Origin: Candidatus Omnitrophota bacterium
GTDB taxonomy: Bacteria > Omnitrophota > Gorgyraeia > Aquiviventales > Aquiviventaceae
Direction of reading: 5' to 3'
Length of the DNA stretch: 32,405 nt
Assembly: GCA_016206725.1 (NCBI GenBank)
Contig: JACQRA010000016.1
Span: forward strand, 1 to 32,405
Numbering within the stretch: position 1 is the stretch's first letter; every line of letters starts with the position of its first letter. The notes beneath the pieces are model-generated. The model worked only from the letters and a program-made list of their open reading frames with translations. It made no database searches and had not been told where the DNA came from. A program made the position numbers and the translations under genes. Positions 8,175 to 17,006 of this stretch are shown here, in pieces.

Positions 8175-9461
8175 TTAGGATTCCTCCTGATGTGGCCGCA
8201 AGCCAACGGCCAGCCCAAGGAAGGTCCAGAGGAACTTGAGGTGCGTGATCTCCATGTGGAAGCCGCTGAGCAAGCAACCAACCAGTCCCATCCCTGTCAG
8301 GCGGCGTAGACTGAAGGGACCCTCGGAGGGATCCTGACGTAAGAGCTGTCCCAGCAGCCAACCATACAGGACCAGCCACCCTCCCAGGGTGACGATGCCC
8401 CCTTCCCCTGCCCAGCCGAACCATGACGAATGCGGATCTTCAAATGGCTCTTCAGGAAACGGCGGCCACGATGTCCGACGCTCCTCCGGAGTCGTCATCT
8501 CAAGGAAGTGGTCCCCAAACGTTCCAGGGCCAAGACCGACGAGCGGGCTGGCTTGGAACATCCGCAGACTGGCGGCGTGGATCACCGCATAGGCGTTCGT
8601 TTGCATATTCACGGTCATGGACAGCGTCTGGCGGTCCCGATCCCGCTCGAGCCGGATGGGGACAATGGTCCAGATCGTCACGATGACACCAAGCACCACA
8701 AGGCACGCGGCAGCCCACGCCAAGGCGTGTCGCACTCGCCACAACATCGGGAGGCGTCCCCGAGCCGCGTATCCGATGAGGGCCATGGCCACGACGATCC
8801 CCACGATGGGTCTCGTCATGGACAGCCCGGCCACCACGAGGAAGAGACCGAGCCCTGCCCGCAGCAGATGCCGGCCCCAACGTGAAGGGTGGGGATCGCC
8901 AAGCAACGCGAGGCACCACACGGTCGTCGTGACGAGATAGAGCGCCAACGTTTGTGGACCCAACGTGGAGGCGATGCGAACCACGCGCCCTCCCAGGTTC
9001 ACGGAATCGTTGGAGGCGAGGAGGGTTTTCGCGCCGAAGCCGACGACCGCGACGTACGCGACCAGACCAATCACCGCCACCACGGCCCCCGCGATAAGCC
9101 AACCCTGGATGACGAGGTGACGCTCAGAGACGGTCAGACGATAGTGTGCGAAAAAGCCTAGCACGAACATCGAATAGCCCACGCGCAGGATATCCGGCAG
9201 CGCCGCCTTCCCTGCCCCTGAGGCGAGGGCTGAGATGACGACGGCGCCCAGAGGAACCAGCGACACGATCAGCACGTCCGGCTGCAGAGGGAACAACCTC
9301 CTCGGTGACGTGGCCAGGACAACACCCAGCATCGCCACAAACGCGACATCCGCAGGGGCCACCACCTTACCACCAGGCAAGGTGCCAAGGGGCCACAACA
9401 GCGGAAGGCTCATGACATACAGGAGAATCGGCCAGAGGCGCAGCATCGTGGCGGCCCTCAT
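8175..9461 (-). CDS. O-antigen polymerase/ligase-family membrane protein (Wzy/WaaL-like)
   Basis: This 428-residue protein has roughly ten or more hydrophobic segments spread over its length. A larger polar loop near residues 300-350 contains the SPLVGLGPGTFGDHF segment, typical of the Wzy_C (PF04932) region of O-antigen ligases and polymerases. Family members either polymerise lipid-linked repeat units (Wzy) or ligate the finished glycan to lipid A core or protein (WaaL/PglL) on the periplasmic side. The sequence does not decide between these. With a Wzx flippase in the same operon, a polymerase role is attractive. It starts at the ATG at 9461, overlapping the GT4 stop by 4 nt; upstream in-frame codons would lie deep inside the GT4 gene. 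Confidence 0.85.
   Translation of the reverse strand: MRAATMLRLWPILLYVMSLPLLWPLGTLPGGKVVAPADVAFVAMLGVVLATSPRRLFPLQPDVLIVSLVPLGAVVISALASGAGKAALPDILRVGYSMFVLGFFAHYRLTVSERHLVIQGWLIAGAVVAVIGLVAYVAVVGFGAKTLLASNDSVNLGGRVVRIASTLGPQTLALYLVTTTVWCLALLGDPHPSRWGRHLLRAGLGLFLVVAGLSMTRPIVGIVVAMALIGYAARGRLPMLWRVRHALAWAAACLVVLGVIVTIWTIVPIRLERDRDRQTLSMTVNMQTNAYAVIHAASLRMFQASPLVGLGPGTFGDHFLEMTTPEERRTSWPPFPEEPFEDPHSSWFGWAGEGGIVTLGGWLVLYGWLLGQLLRQDPSEGPFSLRRLTGMGLVGCLLSGFHMEITHLKFLWTFLGLAVGLRPHQEES
8181..8188 (-). promoter_or_regulatory. Ribosome binding site for the asnB-like gene
   Basis: The minus strand reads AGGAGGAA, 10-12 nt before the ATG at 8170. It lies inside the last codons of the upstream ligase/polymerase gene (the Gln-Glu-Glu codons before its TAA). 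It supports MCGIVGLV as the true N-terminus. Confidence 0.7.
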
Positions 9462-10663
9462 GAGCGCTGCTCCCTTGCGCACTGAGCATCGCGCAGCCGG
9501 TCGTACATCGCGTGGTAACGTTGCGCCATGCGCTGAAGAGAAAAGTCTTGGGCGACGCGCTCTCGCGCCTGACGACCCCATGCCTGCCGTTGTGCTGGAT
9601 GAGCGATCAGCCTCTCGATGGCCTCGGAGAGCTGGGCGACATCTCCAGGCTCGACCAGGAACCCCTCGATTCCGTCGTTAATCAGCAGATCGGTCGAACC
9701 GGGCAGTCGCGATGCGACACACGCGAGACCGCTGGCCATCGCCTCGAGGAGCGCCATCGGAAGTCCTTCACGAATGGACGGCAGGACAAAGCTATCGACG
9801 GCTTGGTAGTACCGCTCCATGGCCCCAGATGACTCGACGAAGACCATACGATCCTGCACCCCGAACGCGGCGGCCTCATCGCGGATCGCTTGCGCGAGTC
9901 CCCGGTCAATTTCAAAATAGCTCGAGCGGGTGGTACCGACAAACACCAAGTTGGTCGCCGGCAAGCCGGGTCGCTGGAGACGCCGCCATGCGTCGAACAG
10001 CGTCCGTGGCCCTTTGTCATAGGAAAAAAATCCGACGAAGAGGATCAGGAAGGCCTCCATGGAAAGCCCCAACTGCCTCCGAAGGGCCGCTCGCTGAGGT
10101 GAATCGACTGGGTGAAACCGATCAAGGTCGACTCCATTCGGAATGACACAGAATCGCTGGGGCGGCAACCCGGCGGCCTTGTAACTGGCCTCAAAATGGG
10201 AGCTGACCCCCACCAGGGCATCGGCACGTCGGTAGCACCAGAACGCCAACCGTCCCCGTGCCTGCACGGCTGGCGGCTCGTCATATCCCGCCGTATGGAG
10301 GGTCAGGAGGATCGGTTTGCGAAACAGGATGGCGAGCAATGTGAGCACGACATTCTTGTCGGACCACCCATTGAGATGGACGACTCTCACCCGGCGGCAC
10401 GTTCGCAAGAACCTCCACGCCAGACGCAGTCCGGCGACCAGCTTGGAGCGCACGCGCTTCAGATCGATGACAATCCGGTACACCGGAATGCCGTCGACCG
10501 TGGAGCGCCGTGGAAGCGACGCATTGGTGGTCACCGACAGCACCAGAAACGCTCGTGAGGGCGTTAAGGCTCGCATCAGCTCCTGGCACTGCACCCCTCC
10601 ACCACTCATCTCAGGATCGTACGCCCCGATGACCATGAGGACAGCCGCCTCCCGTTCACGCAT
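9458..10663 (-). CDS. GT4-family glycosyltransferase
   Basis: This 401-residue protein is a retaining GT-B enzyme. The N-terminal domain has the glycine-rich acceptor loop (DPEMSGGGVQ) and VVHLNGWSDKN. The C-terminal domain begins near CVIPNGVDLDRF and LFVGFFSYDKGPRTL and carries the family signature PSIREGLPMALLEAMASG, with the E-x7-E pair that contacts the nucleotide-sugar donor. It would add a sugar to the lipid-linked repeat unit on the cytoplasmic face. The ATG at 10663 overlaps the upstream aminotransferase stop by 8 nt; a second ATG nine codons later (MVIGAY) is possible. Donor and acceptor cannot be read from sequence. Confidence 0.92.
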   Translation of the reverse strand: MREREAAVLMVIGAYDPEMSGGGVQCQELMRALTPSRAFLVLSVTTNASLPRRSTVDGIPVYRIVIDLKRVRSKLVAGLRLAWRFLRTCRRVRVVHLNGWSDKNVVLTLLAILFRKPILLTLHTAGYDEPPAVQARGRLAFWCYRRADALVGVSSHFEASYKAAGLPPQRFCVIPNGVDLDRFHPVDSPQRAALRRQLGLSMEAFLILFVGFFSYDKGPRTLFDAWRRLQRPGLPATNLVFVGTTRSSYFEIDRGLAQAIRDEAAAFGVQDRMVFVESSGAMERYYQAVDSFVLPSIREGLPMALLEAMASGLACVASRLPGSTDLLINDGIEGFLVEPGDVAQLSEAIERLIAHPAQRQAWGRQARERVAQDFSLQRMAQRYHAMYDRLRDAQCAREQRS

Positions 10664-11876
10664 GGCGCTCCAGAACGTCACGGACCGCCTCGATGACATC
10701 CTCCACATCCTCGTCCGTCAACTTGGCCGAGAGAGGAAGACTCACGGTTTCCCGGCCGATTCGAGTCGCCTGCGGATAATCCGTCGGACGCCACCCGAAC
10801 GTCTGCTGGTAGTAGGGGTGTTCCGGAAGGCTGAGATAGTGGACGCCGACCCCAATGCGGTGAGCGGTCATCGCGTCCAGAAACGGGTCCCGGCTGATCC
10901 CGGTGCGCCGCTCATCAACGCGAATGGTGCACAGGTGGTAGGCGTGGCGCGTCCCGGGCTGGGGTTCGGCGGGAAGCGTGAGCGGCCACGCGGCGAATGC
11001 CTCGTGGTAGCGATGCCAGATCTCCCGCCGACGAGCCCACGAGGCGTCAAGCCGGCGAAGCTGATGAAGGCCAATGGCCGCCTGGAGATCCATCATCCCA
11101 TACTTGAATCCCGCGGAGATCACCTGATAATGCTTGTAGCCCTTGTCTCCGAACCGCGCCCACGCGTCTTGACTCATTCCATGCAACGCAAGGATCTTGA
11201 CGCGATCCGCATCCTCCGCGCGACGCGTCAACACCATGCCGCCCTCGCCGGTGACGAGGTTCTTCGTCACGTAGAAACTGAAACAGCCGAAGTCGCCGAA
11301 GGTCCCCGTCGGTCGGCTTCGGAACTCCGCCTCAATGGCGTGGGCGCAGTCCTCGATCAGCGTCAGGTGGTACTGATCCGCCAGCGCACAGAGCCTGTCC
11401 ATGTCGCAGGGGCGGCCCGCGAAATGCACCGGCAGGATGGCCTTAGTCTTGGTGGTGATGCGCGCGGTCACCTGCTCCGGATCCAGATTCATGGTCACCG
11501 GATCCACATCCACGAGGACCGGCGTCGCGCCCGCATGGATGATCGCATTCACGGTCGCACAAAACGTGAGCGCCGTCGTGATCACCTGGTCCCCGGGCCC
11601 GATGCCCGCCGCGAGCATGCTCAGGTGCAAGGCCGCCGTGCAGGAGTTGACGGCGACCGCATGCGCCGCCCCTTTATAGGCCTTAAAATCGCGTTCGAAC
11701 TGGGCCACCTTGGGGCCGGCCCCCAGCCAACCGCTCCGAAGGCTGTCGACCACCTCGGTGATCTCGGGTTCCTCGATCGCCGGCGCCCCAAAGACAAGAA
11801 ACGCGTCGCGCTTCACCGATGGGGGCCGCAAGACGTGGCGAGCGGAGCCCACGCCGCTTACTGGATGCTTGGACAT
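10656..11876 (-). CDS. DegT/DnrJ/EryC1-family PLP sugar aminotransferase
   Basis: This 406-residue protein is the expected size for the family. It has NSCTAALHLSMLAAGIGPGD at 77-96 (cofactor phosphate binding), TALTFCATVNAI, LIEDCAHAIEA at 173-183 (Asp contacting the PLP ring), and FYVTKNLVTGEGG with the Schiff-base Lys at 205. These enzymes convert a keto nucleotide sugar to the amino sugar, usually with glutamate as donor. Here the product could feed the N-formyltransferase or the acyltransferase encoded upstream, or a legionaminate/pseudaminate-type route (inference). The ATG at 11876 gives a 19-nt overlap with the GT2 gene. The first 25 residues, before the conserved core, are variable, so the start is moderately certain. 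Confidence 0.92.
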   Translation of the reverse strand: MSKHPVSGVGSARHVLRPPSVKRDAFLVFGAPAIEEPEITEVVDSLRSGWLGAGPKVAQFERDFKAYKGAAHAVAVNSCTAALHLSMLAAGIGPGDQVITTALTFCATVNAIIHAGATPVLVDVDPVTMNLDPEQVTARITTKTKAILPVHFAGRPCDMDRLCALADQYHLTLIEDCAHAIEAEFRSRPTGTFGDFGCFSFYVTKNLVTGEGGMVLTRRAEDADRVKILALHGMSQDAWARFGDKGYKHYQVISAGFKYGMMDLQAAIGLHQLRRLDASWARRREIWHRYHEAFAAWPLTLPAEPQPGTRHAYHLCTIRVDERRTGISRDPFLDAMTAHRIGVGVHYLSLPEHPYYQQTFGWRPTDYPQATRIGRETVSLPLSAKLTDEDVEDVIEAVRDVLERHA

Positions 11877-12841
11877 CCTAAGGACCGGGTGAGACGGAGC
11901 GCTTGCGCTCCCCGCGACAGCCACACACGCACCTGTTGGTATGACGCGTACGGCACGCACTGCATCAACCATCGATCGCGGAAGGCCTCGACATAGCGCC
12001 AGCGGTACGGGCGCAACCCCTCCATTGCCTCGCGCCGGCGGCCTCGTGCCCACGCCAATCTGGCCTCAAGCCTGGCGATTCCGAATTCAAAGCGCGCGGC
12101 CTCGCCCGCGAAAGTCCGGTCGAAATCCGGAATCAGATCGCGTTGCTTCTGGAGGACCATGCGCATCTCCACCGGCATCCGGTCGGGGCGCGTGTGCGTC
12201 AAGCTCTGTTGATGCATACGGACGCAGACCAGCGGTTCGTTGACGACATCCACCCACCATCGGTAGGCGATGCGCAGAAAAAAATCCATGTCCGAGAGCA
12301 TCTGGAATCGTGGATCGAACCCCACCGCCTCGCCTTCGAGGACTCGCCGATGCACGACCGCAGTCTGAATGCTGATGGCGAACTGCCGCAGGAGATACCG
12401 GTACGCCTCGCCGGAAGCGGGCTTCAGTTTCTGGAACTGCCGGAACAGGTGCCCGTTGCCCCACAGGTTCAGGCAATCGCTGTAGACAATCCCCAGCCGC
12501 GGGTCACGCTCGAAGCGCGGCACCTGCCGCGCCAGTTTGTGCGGCACCCACACGTCATCGTGGTCGATGAAGGCAATCAACGTCCCGCGAGACAGACGCA
12601 GCGCGAGGTCCCGCGCCGCCCCCTCTCCCATATTCCGCGGCGCTCGGTGATAGACGATCGGACGACCGGCTGCGATGTGCCGTTGGATCACGGCATCGGT
12701 CCCATCGGTTGAGGCATCGTCCACGATGACGAGCTCCCAATCCGTGTAGGTCTGAACGAACACGCTCTGCAGCGTCTCCTCCAGGAAGCGCGCCGAATTG
12801 TAACAGCAGAGGTTGATGCTCACGTGGGGCGTCATCGTCAT
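11858..12841 (-). CDS. GT2-family glycosyltransferase
   Basis: This 327-residue protein has a GT-A fold. It begins with VSINLCCYNSARFLEETLQS, then VIVDDASTDGT at 38-48 (nucleotide-binding Asp) and FIDHDDVW at 91-98 (the DXD-type metal site, here DHDD). The Asp-x-Asp region SDMDFFLRIAY further on is typical of this family. It is an inverting transferase and would act on the cytoplasmic face on the lipid-linked intermediate. The ATG at 12841 overlaps the upstream stop by 4 nt; MTP two codons later is an alternative. The last 100 residues are Arg-rich without a clear motif. Sugar specificity is unknown. Confidence 0.92.
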   Translation of the reverse strand: MTMTPHVSINLCCYNSARFLEETLQSVFVQTYTDWELVIVDDASTDGTDAVIQRHIAAGRPIVYHRAPRNMGEGAARDLALRLSRGTLIAFIDHDDVWVPHKLARQVPRFERDPRLGIVYSDCLNLWGNGHLFRQFQKLKPASGEAYRYLLRQFAISIQTAVVHRRVLEGEAVGFDPRFQMLSDMDFFLRIAYRWWVDVVNEPLVCVRMHQQSLTHTRPDRMPVEMRMVLQKQRDLIPDFDRTFAGEAARFEFGIARLEARLAWARGRRREAMEGLRPYRWRYVEAFRDRWLMQCVPYASYQQVRVWLSRGAQALRLTRSLGCPSIQ

Positions 12842-14742
12842 GTCGCAGCGTCTGCCGCCTCTTCCGGGCACGTCCTGATGAGCGACGTCCAGACCTCCTC
12901 ATCCACCGACCCGTACATCCGTTCGACCAGGGCCGCCGCGACAGGGCGCACGGGGGTGCCCGCCTTCAGCGTGGCCTCCACGGAAGCGCGCAGTGAAGCG
13001 CCGTTGCAGACCGGCACCGGCATGGCCTCCGGCTCCTGGCCTGCATCGATATCCACCAGATCGGCCCGATACTTCAGCACCGGCACCCCGCACAGGAACG
13101 CCTCCCACCAGCTCGATGTCGGCCCCACGTAGAGCAGCAGGTCGACATCGGGCAGCAACCGTGGCATGGAAAGCTCCGTCATCTTCATCCAGGACGGCAG
13201 CGCGAAGCCGTATGGCACAAGATGCGTCAGGGGCAGCGCGGGGTGGAACTTCAGTAGAAACCGGACCGAGCCGCCAGCCTTCGACTCAGACATGAGCGGC
13301 TGCCTGAACGCCTCCGAAAGGTCCGCCAGCAGACGGCTGGCATGCGGGCGGGAGATCGGAAAGGTTACCAGGACCGTACGGGGGGCTGTCGCGCGGTTCC
13401 GTCCGTAGCGAGCGACCCTCTGCTGAATCAGCTCCTCCAGCTTCGTGTGCAGATACTCATGCCGCAGCGCTCCACCGTTGACCAATCGCGCCAGCGGATA
13501 GCCCCCGATCTTGAGCTGTTCAAGGTTGAACACGCTGCTGGCGACAATCTGATCCGGCAGCGGGGTAATCTCTTCCGCCCCACGGCCCAGGGTATAAGGA
13601 AGCAGCAACGGGGGCACCCAACTGTGCTGATAGCCGACCAATTTGACGTGCGGCGCCCGCTCACGCCACGCGAGGCAAAGGAGCTTTTCCCATGGCTGGT
13701 CCTCGAACGGATAGATCACGCACCGGACCGAGGCGCCGACGCGCCCGGCGAGCCGGCGCATCGCGAAGTAGCCGATCCGGTAGTGCCAGAAATCAACCCG
13801 TCCCCACTCCCGCAGGGTTTCCCGACGCACCAGCCACCGGTAGTCCCATCCCTGACATTGAGCGAGCGCGCCGAGGTGATGAACCCGGAACCACGCGCAG
13901 AGCGTGCGGACAACATCCAGCCAACCAAGATATCTTGGTGTCACGAGACAGGGCACCGCGTGTTGCCGCAGTCGACGCAGCAAGGGCGGTGGAATCTCAG
14001 CGGGGGTCAGACGCGTGACCCGCTCACCGGCGGCCGTCAGCATGGCGTCGAGCCGTCCGGTCCACGCATCGCTCAGGCGTCCGGGCTGCTGAAAACATTC
14101 CGGGCGGATCCAGGTGTAGAGCAGCGTGGTGTCCCGCCGACGGCCCTCAAGCGACTCCCACGTCCGGGGAAACCACAGGCGCACAAGCCCGTACGATGTC
14201 ATCGCCGAACGGACGGTTGCCAGGACGGCGCGAGGGACTCGACTGAGCCACTTCAGCGCATCACGGGCGCAGGCGGCCAGTCCCACGCCTCGCCATGCCA
14301 CACGCAGGTCGCGCCCGAACTGCCAGCGCAGCGTCAGTGCCAACCAGGGGTCCTCCACCACGATGCATCGCACGGTGGCTGGCGGGGTGCTGCACAGCCA
14401 CGCATCGATCAGCCGGGTGTAGCAAATCAGCAGGAACACGTCTGTCTGCAATGGACTGCTCGTGGCGAAGGTCGACGCCCACCAGGAGACATGATCTGGC
14501 TGACGACGGCCGATGGCAACGAGCCAGTCGAGGTATGGCTGCTTCATCTCATGGGCCAACTGGGTGAGGGGCTCTTCGATCGGGATTTCGCGCGCGAGGC
14601 GGAGCGCGGCGGCTGTCCGCGCCCGCGTGGCCTCGTCCGTTCCACAATAGCACCACTCCAGGGGCGCATCCGCCGGGAGCGGCAGGCCGCCCGGAAGGCA
14701 CTCCGGCGCGACGATCCACCAACGGACGTCGGCGGGCGGCAT
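12838..14742 (-). CDS. Large putative surface-carbohydrate transferase, GT-B-like (LIC13510-like)
   Basis: I do not recognise a well-studied family with certainty. The 634-residue protein resembles large putative glycosyltransferases described in Leptospira-type surface-carbohydrate loci (the LIC13510 family); this is a recollection of the family, not a search. The middle contains YPFEDQPWEKLL and LVGYQHSWVPPLLLPYTLG. The C-terminal part has FLLKFHPALPL and DLLLYVGPTSSWWEAFLCG followed by VPVLKYR. A His in a QHS turn, then a KFHP segment and a Ser-rich E-x-FLCG-x-PV segment, is the order seen in GT-B enzymes of the capsule/CDP-glycerol and Kdo-transferase groups. There is no obvious signal peptide or membrane anchor. 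The start codon directly abuts the upstream TAG. The product is probably a cytoplasmic transferase. Confidence 0.7.
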   Translation of the reverse strand: MPPADVRWWIVAPECLPGGLPLPADAPLEWCYCGTDEATRARTAAALRLAREIPIEEPLTQLAHEMKQPYLDWLVAIGRRQPDHVSWWASTFATSSPLQTDVFLLICYTRLIDAWLCSTPPATVRCIVVEDPWLALTLRWQFGRDLRVAWRGVGLAACARDALKWLSRVPRAVLATVRSAMTSYGLVRLWFPRTWESLEGRRRDTTLLYTWIRPECFQQPGRLSDAWTGRLDAMLTAAGERVTRLTPAEIPPPLLRRLRQHAVPCLVTPRYLGWLDVVRTLCAWFRVHHLGALAQCQGWDYRWLVRRETLREWGRVDFWHYRIGYFAMRRLAGRVGASVRCVIYPFEDQPWEKLLCLAWRERAPHVKLVGYQHSWVPPLLLPYTLGRGAEEITPLPDQIVASSVFNLEQLKIGGYPLARLVNGGALRHEYLHTKLEELIQQRVARYGRNRATAPRTVLVTFPISRPHASRLLADLSEAFRQPLMSESKAGGSVRFLLKFHPALPLTHLVPYGFALPSWMKMTELSMPRLLPDVDLLLYVGPTSSWWEAFLCGVPVLKYRADLVDIDAGQEPEAMPVPVCNGASLRASVEATLKAGTPVRPVAAALVERMYGSVDEEVWTSLIRTCPEEAADAAT

Positions 14743-15399
14743 CTAGCTGGAATCCGCCCCGAATGCTTCGAGGGCGCGCGCCAAGTGAGCCAACGAGGCG
14801 ATCGTGGGACCTACGAAACCCTCCACGGCCGGCGTGCCGGGTGAGGGCCGCCAGATGAAGGGCACGGCGAACTGCCGGGCCGCCAGCCAGTCCGTCTGCG
14901 CATCGCCGACCATGATGACCTCCCACGGCTGCAGCCGTTGCCGCTCCAGCAGTCCCTGGAGCAGGGCGGCCTTATGGGGTGGTGCGCCCAGCACCTCGTC
15001 AAAGAAGTGGTCCATGCGCCGGCAGCGGATGACGTCCTTGAGCTCCGCCTCCGGGCTGCCGGAGACCACGAAGAACCGGTACCGCCCCCGGTGGGCTAGG
15101 AGGAATTCCTCGGCCCCCTCCACCCAAGGCGCCGCCACCAACCGTCTGACCACCAGCGCGGCGAAACGGTCGCACAGCTTCCTGTAAGTCGCCTCATCGA
15201 GCGGGCGTCGCAGGATGTCCCGGTAGATCGTCCGGAACTTCTCAAACCGCGACACGCCGCCATGCGCCTGGTGGTAGGCCACAATCTGCCGCGCGACGGC
15301 TGGTTCTTCGGCCGCGAAGAGCGCCGTAAAGGCCGAGGTCTTGATGGCCTCGGACTCGATCAGCACCCCGTCGAAATCAAACGCAATCGCCCGCACCAT
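14743..15399 (-). CDS. HAD-superfamily phosphatase
   Basis: This 218-residue protein has all four HAD motifs: AFDFDGVLIES with the nucleophile Asp8 and acid/base Asp10, VVSGSPE with Ser113, a Lys at 143 (PHKAALL), and MVGDAQTDWLAA with Asp166 and Asp170. The helical cap between motifs I and II is of the C1 (beta-phosphoglucomutase/phosphoglycolate phosphatase) type. In nonulosonate and heptose pathways a HAD enzyme removes the phosphate from the phosphorylated intermediate before nucleotide activation; that role here is inferred from the neighbouring cytidylyltransferase. The start is the ATG at 15399; a GTG two codons earlier (15405) is also possible. Confidence 0.9.
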   Translation of the reverse strand: MVRAIAFDFDGVLIESEAIKTSAFTALFAAEEPAVARQIVAYHQAHGGVSRFEKFRTIYRDILRRPLDEATYRKLCDRFAALVVRRLVAAPWVEGAEEFLLAHRGRYRFFVVSGSPEAELKDVIRCRRMDHFFDEVLGAPPHKAALLQGLLERQRLQPWEVIMVGDAQTDWLAARQFAVPFIWRPSPGTPAVEGFVGPTIASLAHLARALEAFGADSS

Positions 15400-15407
15400 C
15401 CCCACAC

Positions 15408-17006
15408 CTAGCTGAACGTGACCTTCCCGTCGTTAAAATAGTTGGCAATGTACTGTTCCCGAAGATCGGCGAAGACGGCATTTCCTTCCTCGTCGTCGAT
15501 CTCAGCGCGCCGGATCGTTGGCCACAACGACTCCGGCAGCCTGGCGTAGAGCGAGAAACACCGCGCGATCCCCGTGATTTCTCGGGGCGAATACTGGGGC
15601 ATCTTGAGGATGGACGCGGCGGTGAGCGAGCACGTGACCGCGTTGTCGTCCAGCAGCCCCAAGGTGACCGCCAACGTTCGCAGCGGGGTCCCGTGATAGG
15701 GCATAAACGTGTAGCAGTTCATCGTGTCCACGATGAGTTCGCGATTGAGCCGGATCGTGTCGAAGGCCAGCTCCCTCGTCTCCGTTGGGAAGCCGGTGAT
15801 GTTGTTCACGGAGACGGGGATGTGACGGCCGATCAGGTTCGTCCGCTTGATCAGCTCTTCATTGGCGATCTGCCGGTCCACCACCTCCCGCCGGAACTGC
15901 TCGTTGCCGTGCTCGATGCCCAGCGACACTCGATGGCAGCCGACGCTCTTGAGCATGTCAACCGCCTCCTCGGTAATCGTCTCAGGCCGCGTCTGCATCC
16001 AGAAGGGGAGCCGGACGTTGCGGTACATCTCAATGAAGGCCTTGAACTCCTCGTTCGACCAGGCGAGGAAGGTGTCAGCCGGAAAGTAGACATACTCGGC
16101 CTTCCAGCGTCTGACGAGTTCGACCAGCTCCTCCTGCACTTTGGTAATGGATTTCTTCCGAAAGAACTTGCCGACGCGGTTTTCCTTGTGGAGCCGGTTC
16201 TGCGACGGCGAGTTGCAATAGGTACACGTGAAGGGGCAGCCCCGGTGCGTCTCGATGGGGATCATCCGGTACACCGTGCCCGCCATCGGGCGGTAGATCC
16301 GGTTCTCCTCAAAAATCTCGAAGTCCAAGATCGGCAGGGTGTCGAGCTCAACGAGGGGGCGCTGGGGGTTGACCTTCGCCTTCCCGTCCGGCCCTTTCAC
16401 CCAGAGGTTGTTGACATCGGAGTAATCCAGCCCCATGGCCATTCGCTCGCACAGTTCGACAAGGGCTCCCTCGCCCTCCCCTACGCAGACCATGTCAATC
16501 GCCGACTCCTCAATGGCGATGTGCGGGGCGAAGGTGGCAAACACCCCACCCAGGATGGTCGGGATCTTTCGGTCCTTGATCTGATTGAGGAGGTAGAGAC
16601 CCTGGAAGTAGGTATCTTCCACCGCGGAGACGGCGATCAGGTCCGGCTGGAACGTGTCCACGAGTTGGAGGAAATCATCGACCATGTCGGTCTCTTTGGG
16701 GGTAATCCCGCGCTCCACGAGGTTGAAGGGCCGCACCTGCAAGGTGAGCTCTTTGCGCTTGTCTGAGCTGATCTCAAACCTGCCGATCCCCTGCCCGCCC
16801 AGCTTCGCCATGGCCATCCCGACGTGGTCCCACGGGTAGTAGGTCGTGTCGAATAGGGCGACCTCAATCCCTTTCTGCTTCAGGAGCGCAGAGAAGATCG
16901 CGATGGAAGGCGGCATCATGTTCATCATGTAGAGATTGGGATAGACGAAGAGTACCTTGAAATGCGGCTGCAGCGCCCCACGGAGGATGGACACCGGCTC
17001 GTTCAC
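15408..17006 (-). CDS. B12-binding-type radical SAM protein (first of two)
   Basis: This 532-residue protein has a Rossmann-like N-terminal domain of the cobalamin-binding type (VLFVYPNLYMMN at 18-29, DLIAVSAVEDTYF, IPTILGGVFATFAP, DMVCVGEGEGAL). A radical SAM core follows with CX3CX2C at Cys257, Cys261 and Cys264 (HRGCPFTCTYC). The classical DXHXXG cobalamin ligand motif is not visible, which is common in this BchE-like class. Relatives carry out methylation at unactivated carbons, ring closure or other radical chemistry. In a glycan locus C-methylation or rearrangement of a sugar is plausible but unproven. The start is a GTG at 17006 that overlaps the epimerase TGA (GTGA). Confidence 0.9.
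   Translation of the reverse strand: MNEPVSILRGALQPHFKVLFVYPNLYMMNMMPPSIAIFSALLKQKGIEVALFDTTYYPWDHVGMAMAKLGGQGIGRFEISSDKRKELTLQVRPFNLVERGITPKETDMVDDFLQLVDTFQPDLIAVSAVEDTYFQGLYLLNQIKDRKIPTILGGVFATFAPHIAIEESAIDMVCVGEGEGALVELCERMAMGLDYSDVNNLWVKGPDGKAKVNPQRPLVELDTLPILDFEIFEENRIYRPMAGTVYRMIPIETHRGCPFTCTYCNSPSQNRLHKENRVGKFFRKKSITKVQEELVELVRRWKAEYVYFPADTFLAWSNEEFKAFIEMYRNVRLPFWMQTRPETITEEAVDMLKSVGCHRVSLGIEHGNEQFRREVVDRQIANEELIKRTNLIGRHIPVSVNNITGFPTETRELAFDTIRLNRELIVDTMNCYTFMPYHGTPLRTLAVTLGLLDDNAVTCSLTAASILKMPQYSPREITGIARCFSLYARLPESLWPTIRRAEIDDEEGNAVFADLREQYIANYFNDGKVTFS

Noticed and set aside
10317..11996. 559-aa plus-strand open frame
   Set aside because: Antisense to the DegT aminotransferase and GT2/GT4 ends, which have clear motifs. 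The translation is Arg/His/Pro-rich without domains, as expected for a shadow frame in GC-rich DNA.
13342..14844. 500-aa plus-strand open frame
   Set aside because: Antisense to the 634-aa putative transferase; composition is low-complexity Arg/Pro/Gly/Gln and it has no ribosome binding site or family motif.
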